The translations under genes were made by a program, and so were the position numbers. From the NCBI GenBank assembly GCA_963774935.1, contig CAVZGO010000013.1:124001-188000 (forward strand): a stretch of 64,000 bases of DNA, written 5' to 3'. The DNA is from CAVZGO01 sp963774935 (lineage in GTDB: Bacteria; Chloroflexota; Anaerolineae; Anaerolineales; UBA4823). Positions 19,153 through 30,500 of this stretch are shown here, in pieces (positions within the stretch are counted from its first letter, which is position 1; each line of letters starts with the position of its first letter). Below the pieces are notes generated by a model, which made no database searches, was not told where the DNA came from, and saw only the letters and a program-made list of their open reading frames with translations.

Positions 19153-20247
19153 TTAAAGATATTGTGGACCCTTTTGTTTGAGCAAATCCACAACCTGACG
19201 GACCTTTTGCGCATGGTCGCGGTGGCAAACCAGCAATACATCCCCTGTATCGACAATAACTACATCATCAACGCCGATGGTTACCACCAGGCGATCCGGC
19301 TGATTTTGATAGATTAAAGAGTTGGATGTATCCAGGCTCAGATGTTCACCGCGCAAGACCAGGTTGCCGTGCTCATCGCCAGCCGCGGTAGCAAACAGAG
19401 AATCCCAGCTGCCGATATCACTCCAGCCAAGGTTCGCGGCGGGGAGGACGATCACGTTGCTCGCGCCTTCCATCACACCGAAGTCGATGGACACCGTTCG
19501 CAGGTCATCCCATACTTGCTCAATAATGGCTTGCTGGTCTGGCTGCCCCCAGGCACCTGAAATTCTTTGCAGCCCAGCAGACAGATGAGGCATCTGGTGA
19601 TCTATCTCAGTCAGAATATTCTGCACGCGCCAGGCGAACATGCCCGAATTCCAGGTATGCCCGCCGCTGGCAAGCATGGCTTTCGCCTGAGCCTCATCTG
19701 GCTTCTCCTTAAACCGCTGCACGCGCATCGCCGGCAGATCGAGATAACTGCCAACCGCTTCTCCTGCCTGAATGTAGCCAAAGCCTGTACCTGGATAGGT
19801 AGGCTCGATGCCCAGGGTTACCAGGTAGCCATCCTCGGCTGCCAGGCAGGCTGCTTGAAGCAAACGGGAGAAAAGGCTGGTATTCGTAATGTAATGATCA
19901 GCCGCCAGCACGACCATCACAGCCTGCGGGTCGAGTTTTTGCAATGCAACCGCAGCCAGACCAATGACTGAAGCAGTCCCGCGCCCCTGGGGTTCCATAA
20001 TGTAATTCTGAGGGGGAATTCCCGGGCATTGTTTCTGCAGCTCTGCAGCCTGATCTTTGACAGTGACGATCAGAATCCTCTCAGGTGGAAATAAACGGTC
20101 GAGCCGCTCAACCGCCATTTGAAAGAAAGTACGCTGGTCAAACAGTGCCAGCATTTGTTTCGGCCGGTTCTTGCGCGAGAGCGGCCACAAGCGGGTACCT
20201 CCACCGCCAGCCATAATCACTGCATAGTTGTGGTTATCGTTACTCAT
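19153..20247 (-). CDS. Mannose-1-phosphate guanylyltransferase
   Basis: A 364-residue nucleotidyltransferase that makes GDP-mannose from mannose-1-phosphate and GTP. The signature is VIMAGGGGTRLWPLSRKNRPKQ at residues 9-30. Other family patterns are VVLAADHYI, YIQAGE, FKEKPD, WNSGMFAW, DFGVMEG and GWSDIGSWDSL. It is the short type, without a fused isomerase domain. It pairs functionally with the phosphomannomutase at 4795. The gap to dprA upstream is 2 bases, so the two are surely co-transcribed. Confidence 0.92.
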   Translation of the reverse strand: MSNDNHNYAVIMAGGGGTRLWPLSRKNRPKQMLALFDQRTFFQMAVERLDRLFPPERILIVTVKDQAAELQKQCPGIPPQNYIMEPQGRGTASVIGLAAVALQKLDPQAVMVVLAADHYITNTSLFSRLLQAACLAAEDGYLVTLGIEPTYPGTGFGYIQAGEAVGSYLDLPAMRVQRFKEKPDEAQAKAMLASGGHTWNSGMFAWRVQNILTEIDHQMPHLSAGLQRISGAWGQPDQQAIIEQVWDDLRTVSIDFGVMEGASNVIVLPAANLGWSDIGSWDSLFATAAGDEHGNLVLRGEHLSLDTSNSLIYQNQPDRLVVTIGVDDVVIVDTGDVLLVCHRDHAQKVRQVVDLLKQKGPQYL

Positions 20248-20249
20248 CC

Positions 20250-21368
20250 CTAATCTACCTGGTAACTCTCAATGACTTCGCGTACTGCCACGTACTGCAT
20301 ACCACCCACCTGGCGTACCATGCCTTTCAACTCCATCATTACCAATGTGGCTGAAACTGTGTCGATGGGTAAATCGGCTTGAGCGCGGATTTCATCCACA
20401 TGGAGCGGCTCATTACCCAATAATCCGAGCAAGCGCGCCTCTGTAGCATCCGCTGGCAAAACCGAGCGGGCGGTTTGATGCTCAACTACTTGAGCTAAAT
20501 CCAGGATATCCAAAACATCCTGTGCATTAAGATACGGGCGCGCCCCTTGCTGAATGAGTAAATTGGTGCCCTGGCTTTGCGGTGCATAAATATTTCCCGG
20601 AACAGCAAAAACCTCGCGTCCCTGCTCGGCGGCAAAAGCAGCGGTAATCAAAGCTCCACTGTTTTTACCCGCCTCAACAACAATGACCGCTCTGGATAAA
20701 CCGGAGATGATGCGGTTGCGGGGTGGGAAATTAACTGCATCCGGTGGGGTGCCTGGCGGATAATCACTGATCAAAGCCCCTTGCTGGATGATTTGCTCAG
20801 CCAGGCGCTGGTGCTCAGGAGGATAAATCCGGTCGATCCCGCAGCCCAACACGGCGATTGTACGGCCTCCGCTGTGCAGGGCTGCCTGGTGAGCCACCGC
20901 ATCTACGCCACGCGCCAGCCCACTTACAATGGTCACGCGACTGGCGCCCAGTCTTGCCGCGGCATCCTCAGTCACTTGCCGGCCATAAGCAGTGATGCGT
21001 CTCGTGCCTACGATGGCAATTGCCCAATCATCTTCTGGCAACAAATTTCCACGGACATACAAAACCGGAGGCGGTTGAGCCGCTTCCAACAGGTGGCGAG
21101 GATAAGTTTCATCCGACCAGGTAATCACTGCGATGTTTTGGGCTTGAATGCGATCCCAAACCTGATCCAGGTCGATGGAAGAACGAACTTTTAGCAGGGT
21201 TTCCAGGGTTTTCGACCCCAAGCCTGCTCTTTGCAGGTCGGAGGCGGGTGCTTGCCAGGCAGTTAGGGCATCGCCAAATAAATCCAGCAAAGCCCGCATG
21301 CGCACTGAGCCAATGCCCTTTACATAGTTAAACCCCACCCAATACTTTGTCTGCTCGTCCATCTGCAT
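20250..21368 (-). CDS. dprA: DNA processing protein DprA
   Basis: A 372-residue protein that loads RecA on incoming single-stranded DNA during natural transformation. It has an N-terminal helix-hairpin-helix-like region (VGFNYVKGIGSVRMRALLDLFG) and a Rossmann core (VGTRRITAYGRQ, IVSGLARGVDAVAHQAAL, GCGIDRIYPPEH, FPPRNRIISGLS, EVFAVPGNI, GTNLLIQQGA). The C-terminal winged-helix DML1 domain reads LLGNEPLHVDEIRAQADLP. All parts are present. It continues the rpsP-rimM run with a gap of about 60 bases. Confidence 0.95.
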   Translation of the reverse strand: MQMDEQTKYWVGFNYVKGIGSVRMRALLDLFGDALTAWQAPASDLQRAGLGSKTLETLLKVRSSIDLDQVWDRIQAQNIAVITWSDETYPRHLLEAAQPPPVLYVRGNLLPEDDWAIAIVGTRRITAYGRQVTEDAAARLGASRVTIVSGLARGVDAVAHQAALHSGGRTIAVLGCGIDRIYPPEHQRLAEQIIQQGALISDYPPGTPPDAVNFPPRNRIISGLSRAVIVVEAGKNSGALITAAFAAEQGREVFAVPGNIYAPQSQGTNLLIQQGARPYLNAQDVLDILDLAQVVEHQTARSVLPADATEARLLGLLGNEPLHVDEIRAQADLPIDTVSATLVMMELKGMVRQVGGMQYVAVREVIESYQVD

Positions 21369-21431
21369 CGTTAAGGAGTATTTGGTAATACCTGCCCACG
21401 GTAAAACTTGACGGAAATACCTAAGATAATT

Positions 21432-21998
21432 TCACTCTGCAAGCAAACCCGGCAACAGGTGCACGAGGAGTACATGCTCTGCCAGGTCGATATTGAGGAT
21501 GACCGGTTCAATTGCAGGAAGCAGAATTTCTTTTCCATCCAATCCCTGAACAATATAGACCTCATTGGCACCGGTGATCAAAATGTCACTCACTTTGCCC
21601 AATTTTTTACCGTCGTCGGTGATCACGTCCAAGCCCAGTATCTGATGATGGTAATACTCGCCATCCTCTAATTCCGGCCTATCTTTTGCTGGTACATACA
21701 CGTACTTATTACGCAACTCACCTGCTGATTCAGGCGTGTCGATACCATCAAAAGTCAGGAGCAGAGTCTCTCCATTCAACCGGCAGCTGCGGATTTTCTT
21801 GGGTAGATATTGCTCCCCCAAGAATACTTCCAGGCCTGGATTCAAACGCTCAGGGAAATCTGTAATGATCTCCATGATCATTTCACCCTTCACACCATGC
21901 GGCCGGCGTATCTTCCCAACAACCAAAAAGACAGGCTCGCCTGGTGACGGCGAGCCTGCAGGCTGTTCTATCTGGCGCTCTTCTTTGGATGCACTCAT
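21432..21998 (-). CDS. rimM: 16S rRNA processing protein RimM
   Basis: A 188-residue protein with an N-terminal beta-barrel (VVGKIRRPHGVKGEM at about residues 25-40) and a C-terminal PRC barrel (YYHHQILGLDVITDDGKKLGKV, ANEVYIV, LLPAIEPVI). It assists maturation of the 30S head and binds S19. A 20-residue Glu/Pro-rich N-terminal tail is longer than usual. Its start overlaps the khpA stop by four bases. Confidence 0.95.
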   Translation of the reverse strand: MSASKEERQIEQPAGSPSPGEPVFLVVGKIRRPHGVKGEMIMEIITDFPERLNPGLEVFLGEQYLPKKIRSCRLNGETLLLTFDGIDTPESAGELRNKYVYVPAKDRPELEDGEYYHHQILGLDVITDDGKKLGKVSDILITGANEVYIVQGLDGKEILLPAIEPVILNIDLAEHVLLVHLLPGLLAE

Positions 21999-22231
21999 CG
22001 CGGTTCGATAATATCCAGGGAGATGCGCTTACCTTCTTGCGCAGCAGCTACTCGCAACAAAACCCGCATCGCATTCGCCACGCGCCCGCTTTTTCCAATG
22101 ATCCGCCCCATATCTTCTTTGGCGACCTGAAGCTTAAGGATCGTTTGAGATCCAGCGCGCTCCTGCGTCACCTTGACCTGGGTGGGATCATCTACCAGTG
22201 AGGTAGCAATAAACTCGATCAGGTCTTTCAT
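21995..22231 (-). CDS. khpA: KH-domain RNA-binding protein KhpA
   Basis: A 78-residue single KH domain with the nucleic-acid-binding loop GKSG in GRIIGKSGRVANAMRVLLR. The length and the position between rpsP and rimM are those of KhpA (YlqC), a small RNA-binding protein linked to cell-wall growth and RNA metabolism. The four-base overlap with rimM implies coupled translation. Confidence 0.94.
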   Translation of the reverse strand: MKDLIEFIATSLVDDPTQVKVTQERAGSQTILKLQVAKEDMGRIIGKSGRVANAMRVLLRVAAAQEGKRISLDIIEPR

Positions 22232-22275
22232 GGAAACCTCCAGAAAGAAACCGGTCAGCCTTAGCCCAGAGAAAT

Positions 22276-22632
22276 CTAGCGTTTGGTGCTAACGGGTTCA
22301 GTTTTGCTGTTGATATTGCGAATGACCTCGGCAGCTTTGGCTTCTTCAACCAAAGCCTCGACCGGCTCGCCCTTTTTGAATCGCTCATAGCGGTCATTCA
22401 GACCGGCTGACTTAAAAATCTTTAAGACCGAGTCGCTGGGTGAAGCGCCTTTTCCCATCCATTCGTAGATGCGAGCCTCATCGAGCACGATGGTAGCAGG
22501 CTCGGTGCGAGGATTATAATGACCCAGGATCTCCAGAAAACGGCCATCACGCGGGGCTTCTTTATCTGCCGCAATGATCCTATAACTAGGCTGCCCTTTT
22601 CCACCAACGCGACGTAGACGAATACGAACCAT
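22276..22632 (-). CDS. rpsP: 30S ribosomal protein S16
   Basis: A 118-residue S16 with the N-terminus MVRIRLRRVGGKGQPSYRI, the core PRDGRFLEILGHYNP and the helix WMGKGASPSDSVLKIFKSAG. The C-terminus carries about 30 extra mixed-charge residues. It is placed 30 bases after ffh. Confidence 0.97.
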   Translation of the reverse strand: MVRIRLRRVGGKGQPSYRIIAADKEAPRDGRFLEILGHYNPRTEPATIVLDEARIYEWMGKGASPSDSVLKIFKSAGLNDRYERFKKGEPVEALVEEAKAAEVIRNINSKTEPVSTKR

Positions 22633-22662
22633 AGAAACTATCTCCTTCGAAAATATTTCAAT

Positions 22663-23986
22663 TTACCCAAACATACGCGGTAAGCCGCGCATGCCTGACT
22701 TCTTAATTGTTTTGAACATTTTTTGTGCTTCCCGGTATTGTTTGATTAACCGGTTAACATCCTGTACACCAGTCCCCGAACCAGATGCTATCCGGCGGCG
22801 GCGAGAGGCATTTAATATATCGGGATGACGGCGCTCCTGGCGTGTCATCGAGTTTATGATGGCTTCGGTCATGCGCAGCTGCTGCTCCGCTTCCTGAGGC
22901 GAGATCTGCTTGGCAAGCTGCCCCATGCCTCCGGGCAACATTTCCAGCAATTGACCTAAAGGTCCCATTTTACGCAGCTGGCGCAACTGGTTGGCGAAAT
23001 CTTCCAGGCTGAATTCACCGGACATCATCTTCTCAGCCTGGTCTCGGGCGGATTTCTCATCGTAGGCTGCTTCGGCTCTTTCGATTAAGCCGAGCATATC
23101 CCCCATACCCAGGATACGGCTGGAGAGGCGCCCGGGATCGTAGAACTCCAGCGCGTCGAGTGCCTCGCCGGTGCCAAGGAACTTGATCGGGACACCCGTT
23201 ACCGAGCGAATTGAGATCGCTGCACCACCGCGCGCATCACCGTCCATCTTGGTCAGAATCAAGCCGGTGAGAGGGATGACATCGCGAAAGCCTTTGGCAA
23301 TGTTTACGGCTTCCTGACCAACCATGGCATCCACGACCAGTAATGTTTCGACGGGATTCACCCGGCTTCTTGATGGCTCGCAGCTCGTCCATCAAGGCAT
23401 TGTCTAGCTGTGAGCGACCAGCCGTGTCCAACAGCACTGTCGAAAAACCACCTTTTTGCGCCTTGTCGACCGCCCGAAATGCCAGCTCAGGTGGCGCTAT
23501 GCCTGCCTCAGCATGCACGGGGATGTTCAAACGCTCACCCAGGGTTTCAAGCTGGCGCACTGCTGCAGGACGGTAAGGGTCAGCCGCGACCATCATGACA
23601 CGCTCACCCTGGGAGCGCAGGAAACGGGCAATTTTTCCAGTGGCAGTGGTTTTACCCGAACCTTGCAACCCAACCAGCATCAAGATATGTGGGCGTTGAC
23701 CGCTCAGGTTCAGACGTTCCGGCGCACCCAACGTGGCGATCAATTCTTCATTTACGATTTTGATCACCTGCTGGCCTGGATTGAGTGCTTTGGACACCTC
23801 TGAACCAACCGAACGTTCGCGTACACGAGACACGAAATCCTTAACCACAGCGTAATTCACGTCGGCTTCCAACAAAGCCAGGCGAACTTCGCGCATCGCG
23901 GCGTCCACATCCGATTCGGACAGTTTACCTCTACGCCGTAGCCCTTTGAAGACTTCGTTTAATCGCTCGGTCAGGTTCTCAAACAT
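22663..23986 (-). CDS. ffh: Signal recognition particle protein Ffh, one frameshift
   Basis: The SRP54 GTPase that binds 4.5S RNA and signal peptides. The NG part (23986 to about 23360) has LRRRGKLSESDVDAAMREVR, the P-loop GLQGSGKTTATGK, DPYRPAAVRQL and DTAGR. The rest (about 23361 to 22663) has LLVVDAMVGQEAVN, TKMDGDARGG, GTGEALDALE and the Met-rich M domain up to SGSGTGVQDVNRLIKQYREAQKM. The frames differ by one base at about 23360 (plus strand), where one extra base in a G run (CCGGGTGAAT) breaks IKKPVNPVETLL. Removing it gives about 440 residues. The gene is essential, so this is almost surely an error. Confidence 0.95.
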
Positions 23987-23994
23987 AGCACTGC

Positions 23995-24023
23995 ATTTTA
24001 GCCTGTATGGCGGTAATGGTCAA
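23995..24023 (-). promoter_or_regulatory. Promoter of the ffh operon
   Basis: Read on the minus strand: TTGACC (24023-24018), 17 bases, TAAAAT (24000-23995). Only 8 bases separate the -10 box from the ffh ATG at 23986, so the transcript should be leaderless or nearly so. Confidence 0.8.
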
Positions 24024-24039
24024 GGTTCTTTATAATGAA

Positions 24040-24431
24040 GGAGTGGCTAAATTGATGCGGTAAATTGTCTGCATGCAAACCTGTCCTCGCTGCCACCAAA
24101 CAACGCGTCAAAAGAGAAGCGGAAAGACTCTATCTGGTTCACGGTGATGCATCGAATGCTTATGGCGCTTGTGGTATCACTATGGCAGGTATGAAGGTTC
24201 TGAAGGTAAAATTGACACCTATTCTGTGGAGGGTGACAACGCCAATCTGCGGGACCACTTGGCTCGCCTGGCAAGATCGTCCCGCTGTTTCTCGTGTTGT
24301 CACCATGCACTTGAATGTGCCTTGCGCGTGTTCATATTCTGATACAACAGATGACAACTCTATAAGCAACTATACCCTACCTATCCGGCGCGCAAAAAAG
24401 ATTTCCTAGCCCCATTATTATATCCACTCCC
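24040..24431 (+). mobile_element. Decayed IS1-family-like element with internally deleted transposase
   Basis: Imperfect inverted ends GGAGTGGCTAA (24040-24050) and CCACTCCC (24424-24431) enclose transposase remains. From the ATG at 24073 a zinc-finger start reads MQTCPRCHQTT, with a stop at 24145. From about 24202 the conserved C-terminal part reads TYSVEGDNANLRDHLARLAR then SSRCFS. In the same frame it passes two stops (24340, 24352) to QLYKQLYPTYPARKKDFL. The catalytic middle is missing. A related copy lies inverted at 40027-40334, so the two bracket the Rhs island. The family name is from memory of such C-termini. Confidence 0.72.
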
Positions 24432-24544
24432 GCATAGCAACTGGGTAGGTGACAAACATCACCAGGAGGGACTTACATCTGGCACTAGGAAAGGGTTAGC
24501 TCGTGTGCCAAAATTGAAGAAACTACAAACATGAGGGGTCCCAC

Positions 24545-27500
24545 ATGCAAGGGTTCAATCGAGCCAACCATCGGAACACCAGAAAAGCTGCATTAACGCT
24601 CATCCATCTGCTGGTTGTGCTCTCGTTGCTTCTGCCCAACCTGGGTGTCACCGCTGCCCCAGGAGGAGCAAAACCTGAAAAATCGGAAGCGGCATCCGGA
24701 GTCGGCTCACAAGACGAGCAGGAGACTCCCGCAGCCAAGCCCACTCCCACAGCACCTTCAGCAGCAGAACCGAGCCAAGCAGAAGAACCCTCACCAAGCC
24801 CAACCCCAACCCCGACACCAAGCCCAAATGACCCACCTGACCCAGGCAGCTACCGGCTGGAGATAGAGCTGCTCACACCGGCAGCCAGCCCTGGCGAGAG
24901 TGTTGCAATCGCCTGGCAGGTCTCCGGCTGGACAAAAGCCAGCCAGGGACTGGCGCTGCGGCTGGAACTACCACCCCACACAGCATTAGCTGGAGCGGAA
25001 AGAGAACCGGAAAGCCGGGTGCAGAGTGCCAGCGGTACGAGCCTGGTGCAGATCGAAGACGGAGCCATCGGTCCATACGACATCCAGGTCATCCTGCTGT
25101 GGGAAGGCAAAGAGCTACAGCGCCAGAGTGTGCAGGTAGCCGAAAGTGGTAAAAGCCAGGTCGGAGAGGCAGGCGGAACAGCCAGCGGACTGGGTGAGCG
25201 CGTGAAAGTAAACATACCTGCCGGAGCAGTCGCCGAAACGCTGACGCTGCACATTCGACGACCTGCCCCAGCCTCCCAACCGCTGCACAGCCTGAGCGGG
25301 CAGCCCTTCGAAGTGCAGGCAGTGGGACAGGATAGCGGGAGCGAGCAGCATTGGTTTGCCCAACCGCTGACCATCCATTACACCTATGACCCCGAGGAAA
25401 TCCAGGGCGACGAGCGCTACCTGCGAATGTATCGCTATGATCCAGAACAGAACAGTTGGCTGCCACTGCGCAGCCGGGTAGACATTATCAGCCACACGGT
25501 GAGCGCTGAAACAACCCACTTGAGCGTGTTCGACGTCACACTGGAAGGCTGGGAAGCCGCGCGCCTGCCAGGACTACAGGAGTTCCAGGTAGCACAGTTC
25601 GCTGGGGCAGCCAGCGCTGGCTACAGCCTATGGGCGCCGCCAGGTCCGGGCGGACTGCAGCCGTCACTGGAGCTTAGCTACAACAGCCAGGCAGTAGAAA
25701 ATGCAATAGCCGGGCAAACCCAGGCAAGCTGGGTAGGAATGGGCTGGAGCCTGGAAACCGGAGCGGTGGAGCGCAACCAGAACGGCACCCCTAACTATAC
25801 CGGTGACGACACCTACAGTCTGCAAGCCGGGGGAATCAGCAGCCTCCTGCTGCCCGGAGGAGATGGCTATTATCACACCAGCAGCGAAAGCTACTGGCGC
25901 ATCCAATATGAAGCACAGAGCGACAGCTGGATCGCCTGGGACAAGAGCGGAGTGAAATACAGCTTTGGCGATAGCGCAGCCACGCGCGCCCAATACCCGT
26001 CCGGTTATCATTACAATTGCCAGAGCCAGAATTACACCAGCGACCCCACCACCTGGCGTTGGTCGTTGCATAAAGTACGCAATGTTTATGGTCAAGAACT
26101 GGAATACAGCTACACCACCGATACACAGCTCAAGACGCACCCTTGCGACGAGAACCTGAGCTTCAACACCGCCATCGCCGTCTATCCGGCAGGAATCAGT
26201 TACCCAGGAGGAAGCTACCAGGTAGCGTTCGACCTGGAAGGACGCAGCGACTACAAAAGCGAATGGACGCAAACCGATACACTCAACTTCTACCAGCGCT
26301 ACCGACTGGACAAAATCCGCATCCTGAAACAAGGCGCCACCATCCGCAGCTACGATCTCAGCTACGCCAGCAGCGGGGTGATCTATCCGACAGTAAGTTG
26401 GAGCGCGGGAGGCGCAACGCTGACCCTGAGCGGGCTGCAAGAAACAGGAGTAGATGGGATCAACCGGCTGCCACAGCAAAGCTTCAGTTACGATGCGCTG
26501 CACCTCGTTGAAAGCGCCAACGGCTACGGCGGGCGAGTGGAAAATGGATATGAAAGTACTCCCTGGCATGACTTGGCAACCACCACAGCCAAGACCCTGG
26601 CAGAAACCGAATGCGTGCTGCAGCAAGGGAGCTGGAAGCCATTGAACATGACCGGCTACAACGGTGGAGCAGCCTGGTGCCAGGTCAACAGCCAGGGCAA
26701 GCCGCTGCTATACATCAGTGGCTCAGCGTATATGAACGTACCGCTCGGGCTATACCAGCCCGGAGCAGTATACCGGGCAGGCTACCAGATGTACAACGAA
26801 GGCAGCCAAAGCCTGGACGCAGCCGTTGGCTTGCACGATGGCAACGGAGTGATCCTCGCCCAAACCGCCACGGGGTTGGGAAGTGGAGGCTACTACGATA
26901 TCCGCGGAGTTGCCGTACTGCCTGCCGCTAGCGCCAGCAGCCTGCGCGTGCACCTGAGCTGTAGCGGAGTCTGCCGGGTAGAAGCGCCTGAGCTGGAGCT
27001 GCTGCCAACCCGCTACCGGGTGGTCGCGCAGCGCCAGTACGACGGACTGGAAGCCAATCCCCAAGAATACAGCTACACCTACGACGGAGCAGCCAGCAAC
27101 GATTGCGCCCACTCAGCCGCGGCATGCAGCGAAAACCCCTACACGGCAGCAACCAGCGAAGGGCGCGGGCACGCCATGGTAGAGCAGACCGCGCCGGACG
27201 GGCGGGTGAGCAGCAGCTATTACCAGCAGGACGACATCCTGAAAGGTCAGCCCAGCGCCGAGCTAACCATGAGCGCAAGCCTGTCCGACGACTTCGAAAG
27301 CGAAACCCCGAACCCGAATACCTGGAGCGGTCTGGATGGCGGCACGCCGGAAACAGAGCGCGTTGAAGGAGACAAAGCGTTGAAAGTAGTCGGCGACACC
27401 GCCTGGCGTGGGGTGGAAAGGACCAGCGCCAGCCTGGAGGATGGAGAAGTCGCCCTGCTACAGTTCCGGCTGGAAAACAGCGCCAATGGCGTGGTAACCA

Positions 27501-30500
27501 TCGAAAGCGGAGTGTACGGACAGCCGGGTTACCAGCGATTAGGAGTATTTGCCCATCCGGATGGCAGCCTGAAAGCGCAAAAGAACGACGGGAGCGGTTT
27601 CATCAACGCCAAGACCCTGATCCCCAGCGGGCAGTACGAACGCGAAGCCTGGACGGTGCTGCTGCTAGCCGTGGATGCGCAGCAGTTCCACCTGCGCGCC
27701 TGGCAGCGGGACAACCCGGCGAAGGCAGGCAGCTACGAAGTCAGCCTGAACAGTGGAGGAGGCTGGAGGCTGCGCGCCTGGGCGCAGAATGGAGGACTGT
27801 GGCTGGACAGCTACCGGGAAGGTCGGCTGTATACGCTCAGCTTGAACCAGTATGAGGTGAGAGACGACATACCGCTGGGAACGCTGCCCGCCCCGGCAGG
27901 CGGTGGAGAAGCATACAGCGGGCTGGACATCACCTGGAGCGGATTGGACACCCAGGAGAGTTACACCTATGAAGGAGATGGAGAATGGATAGGGCGGCGA
28001 AGCGAACAGATGTACGACAGCTATGGCAACCCGGTGCGGGAAGTTGAATCCGCTTGGGCACCGCAGGGCAGCACCTGGCAAGACCTGCGCGTGCAGGCAC
28101 GCGGCTACTACCCCAACGTTAGCGCCGGAATCTATCTGGTAGGGCTGGCGGGCTGGCAAAATAGTTATGCCTGCCCGGCTGGATACAGCAACGGTAGCTG
28201 CTCCGAAAACTACGCCTACCCCAATAATCCGCCCTTGACCTGGGCGCAGAGCTCGATCACCTATTTATACGACAACCATACCAGCGGGCAGCAGCCGCCC
28301 AGCCAGGGCATACTGAGCGGGCAGCGCAGCTTTCTGTACTGGGCTAGCCCGCCCAGCAGTGATGCGCGCTTCAGAGACGAAAGTTACGCATATGACGCCT
28401 GGGGCAATCTCACCGAGCAGCGGGTGTACACGGGAGAAGGAAGCGAAGCGCAGTATGGCGTAGGAAACCCGCAGGTGACCAGCAGCAGTTACGACGCAAC
28501 CTTCCATACCTACCGGATCAGCGAGAGCAATGCACTGGGGCAAGCGACGACCTGGAGCTATGACAGCAATTGTGGACTGCCAGTGAGCGAGACCGGACCC
28601 AACGGAGCGGCTAGCAGCATCAGCGCCAGCTACGACAACTACTGCCGCCTGGAGCAGGTGGTGCGACCCGGCGACAGCATCAGCTACCCGACCATGAGCG
28701 TAGAATACCATGACGAAGCGCAGCCGTACTGGATCGAAGTGCGCCAGCGAATCGAAGCAGGCAGCGGGCTGGAGCGCATCCACAGAGAGATATACGATGG
28801 GTTGGGAAGGATCGTGCAAGCGCAAAGCGGAGCCACAGTATTAGCTGACAACGCCTGCAGCCAGGACAGCGACAGCGCCGAAGACGTCTGTGACATCAAG
28901 GCAGATACTACATTCGATGGCAATGGACGGGTGATCCGCCAGAGCATGCCATACGCAGCAGCAGCCTGGAACGGAGTGGGCAACCCGTGGAATGGACGCG
29001 ACCTCAGCCAACCCGCCACGCAGACGAATTACGAGCTGCTGGGGCGGGTGCAAAGTGTGATTGCCCCAGATGGCAGCCAGAACAGCCTGACGTACCGGGA
29101 TGGCGGCGCCAGTGCGCCGGGAGGCTACGCCTACCAGGAAAGCTGCCAGACCGACGCCGCAGGACGGACGACCTGCACGCGCCAGGACGTATTCGGGCGG
29201 ATTCGGCAGGTGCAGCCTGCGCAAGGACCTCTGGCAGCCTACGAATACGACGTCAAAGACCAACTGGTCGCGGTGCAAACCGGCGGGTCGGTGACCAGCC
29301 TGGAATACGACCAAGGCTGGGCGAAAGACACGCATGAGCGATCCAGACATGGGGGTGTGGAAATACACCTACGATGCGCTGCACCTGACGCGCCAGACCG
29401 ATGCACGAGGGCAGCGGATATGCCTGTACTATGACAGCCTGGAGCGGCTGGCAGGCAAGCACTACCGCACGGACGACGCCTGCCCAAGCGTAAATCCCAG
29501 CCTGAACGTGAGCTACACCTACGATGCCTACGATCCAGGCAATGGGCAGTATGGAAAAGGCATGCGCACAGGCATGACCGACAGCAGCGGCAGCACGAGC
29601 TGGAATTACGACGTGCGCGGGCGGCAGGTGGGAGAGCTAAGGGTAGTGAGTGGAGTGGGCAGCTTCCGGACCGGGTGGAGCTACAACAGCGCCGACCTGC
29701 TGCAGAGCATGACCTACCCGGGCGGCAGTGCCGGGCAGGCGGGGGAGGTGGTGAGCTACCAATACCATCCGCAGGGCGCGATCAAGAGCATGTTGAGCAA
29801 CACGAACAGCTACTACTACCTGCAGGGAGCACAGTACGACGCCGCAGGCAGGCTGGATGTGAAAAACATCGGGGCGCCCAACCTGGCGTCGCAGCCGGTG
29901 CTGAAAATTGATTACGAATACTTTGCCTGGAGTACGAGCCATGGACAGGGGCGGCTGAGGCAGATCCGAGCGGGCACACCGGGCAGTCCAAGCTCGCTGC
30001 TCGACCTGCGCTACTACAGCGGCACGGACACACCTGCCTATGATGCAGTGGGCAACCTGCTGAACATCTACGATTACAAGATGGGCAGCCCGCAGGTGCA
30101 GAGCTTCACGTATAATGCGGCAGACCGCCTGACCAGCGCGGCAGCCAGCGGGGGAACAGGGGGCAACGTTGGATTGGAAAGCTACAGCTACCAGGCGGAG
30201 ACGGGGGTGCTGAGCAGCAAGGGCGGGCAGGCGTTGAGCTACACCGCGCAGGTGAGCTGCCCGGAAGGCAGCCGCAGCCTGCCGCACGCCGCATCGGCGA
30301 TGGGAGCGAACACGTACAGCTACGATTGCAGCGGCAGCATGACCCAGCGGGTGATCGGGGGCAGCACGTACAACCTGGCATACGACGCCGAGAACCGGCT
30401 GAGCACGGTCAGCGGGGCAGCCAGCGCGACGTATGTATATGACGGGGACGGAGTGCGGGTGAAGAGCACGGTAGGGGGCGCGAGCACGGTGACCATCGGC

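Noticed and set aside
22663..23986. Two separate genes for an SRP GTPase and an M-domain protein
   Set aside because: The two frames abut exactly in the middle of the GTPase domain and one base in a G run restores a normal Ffh.
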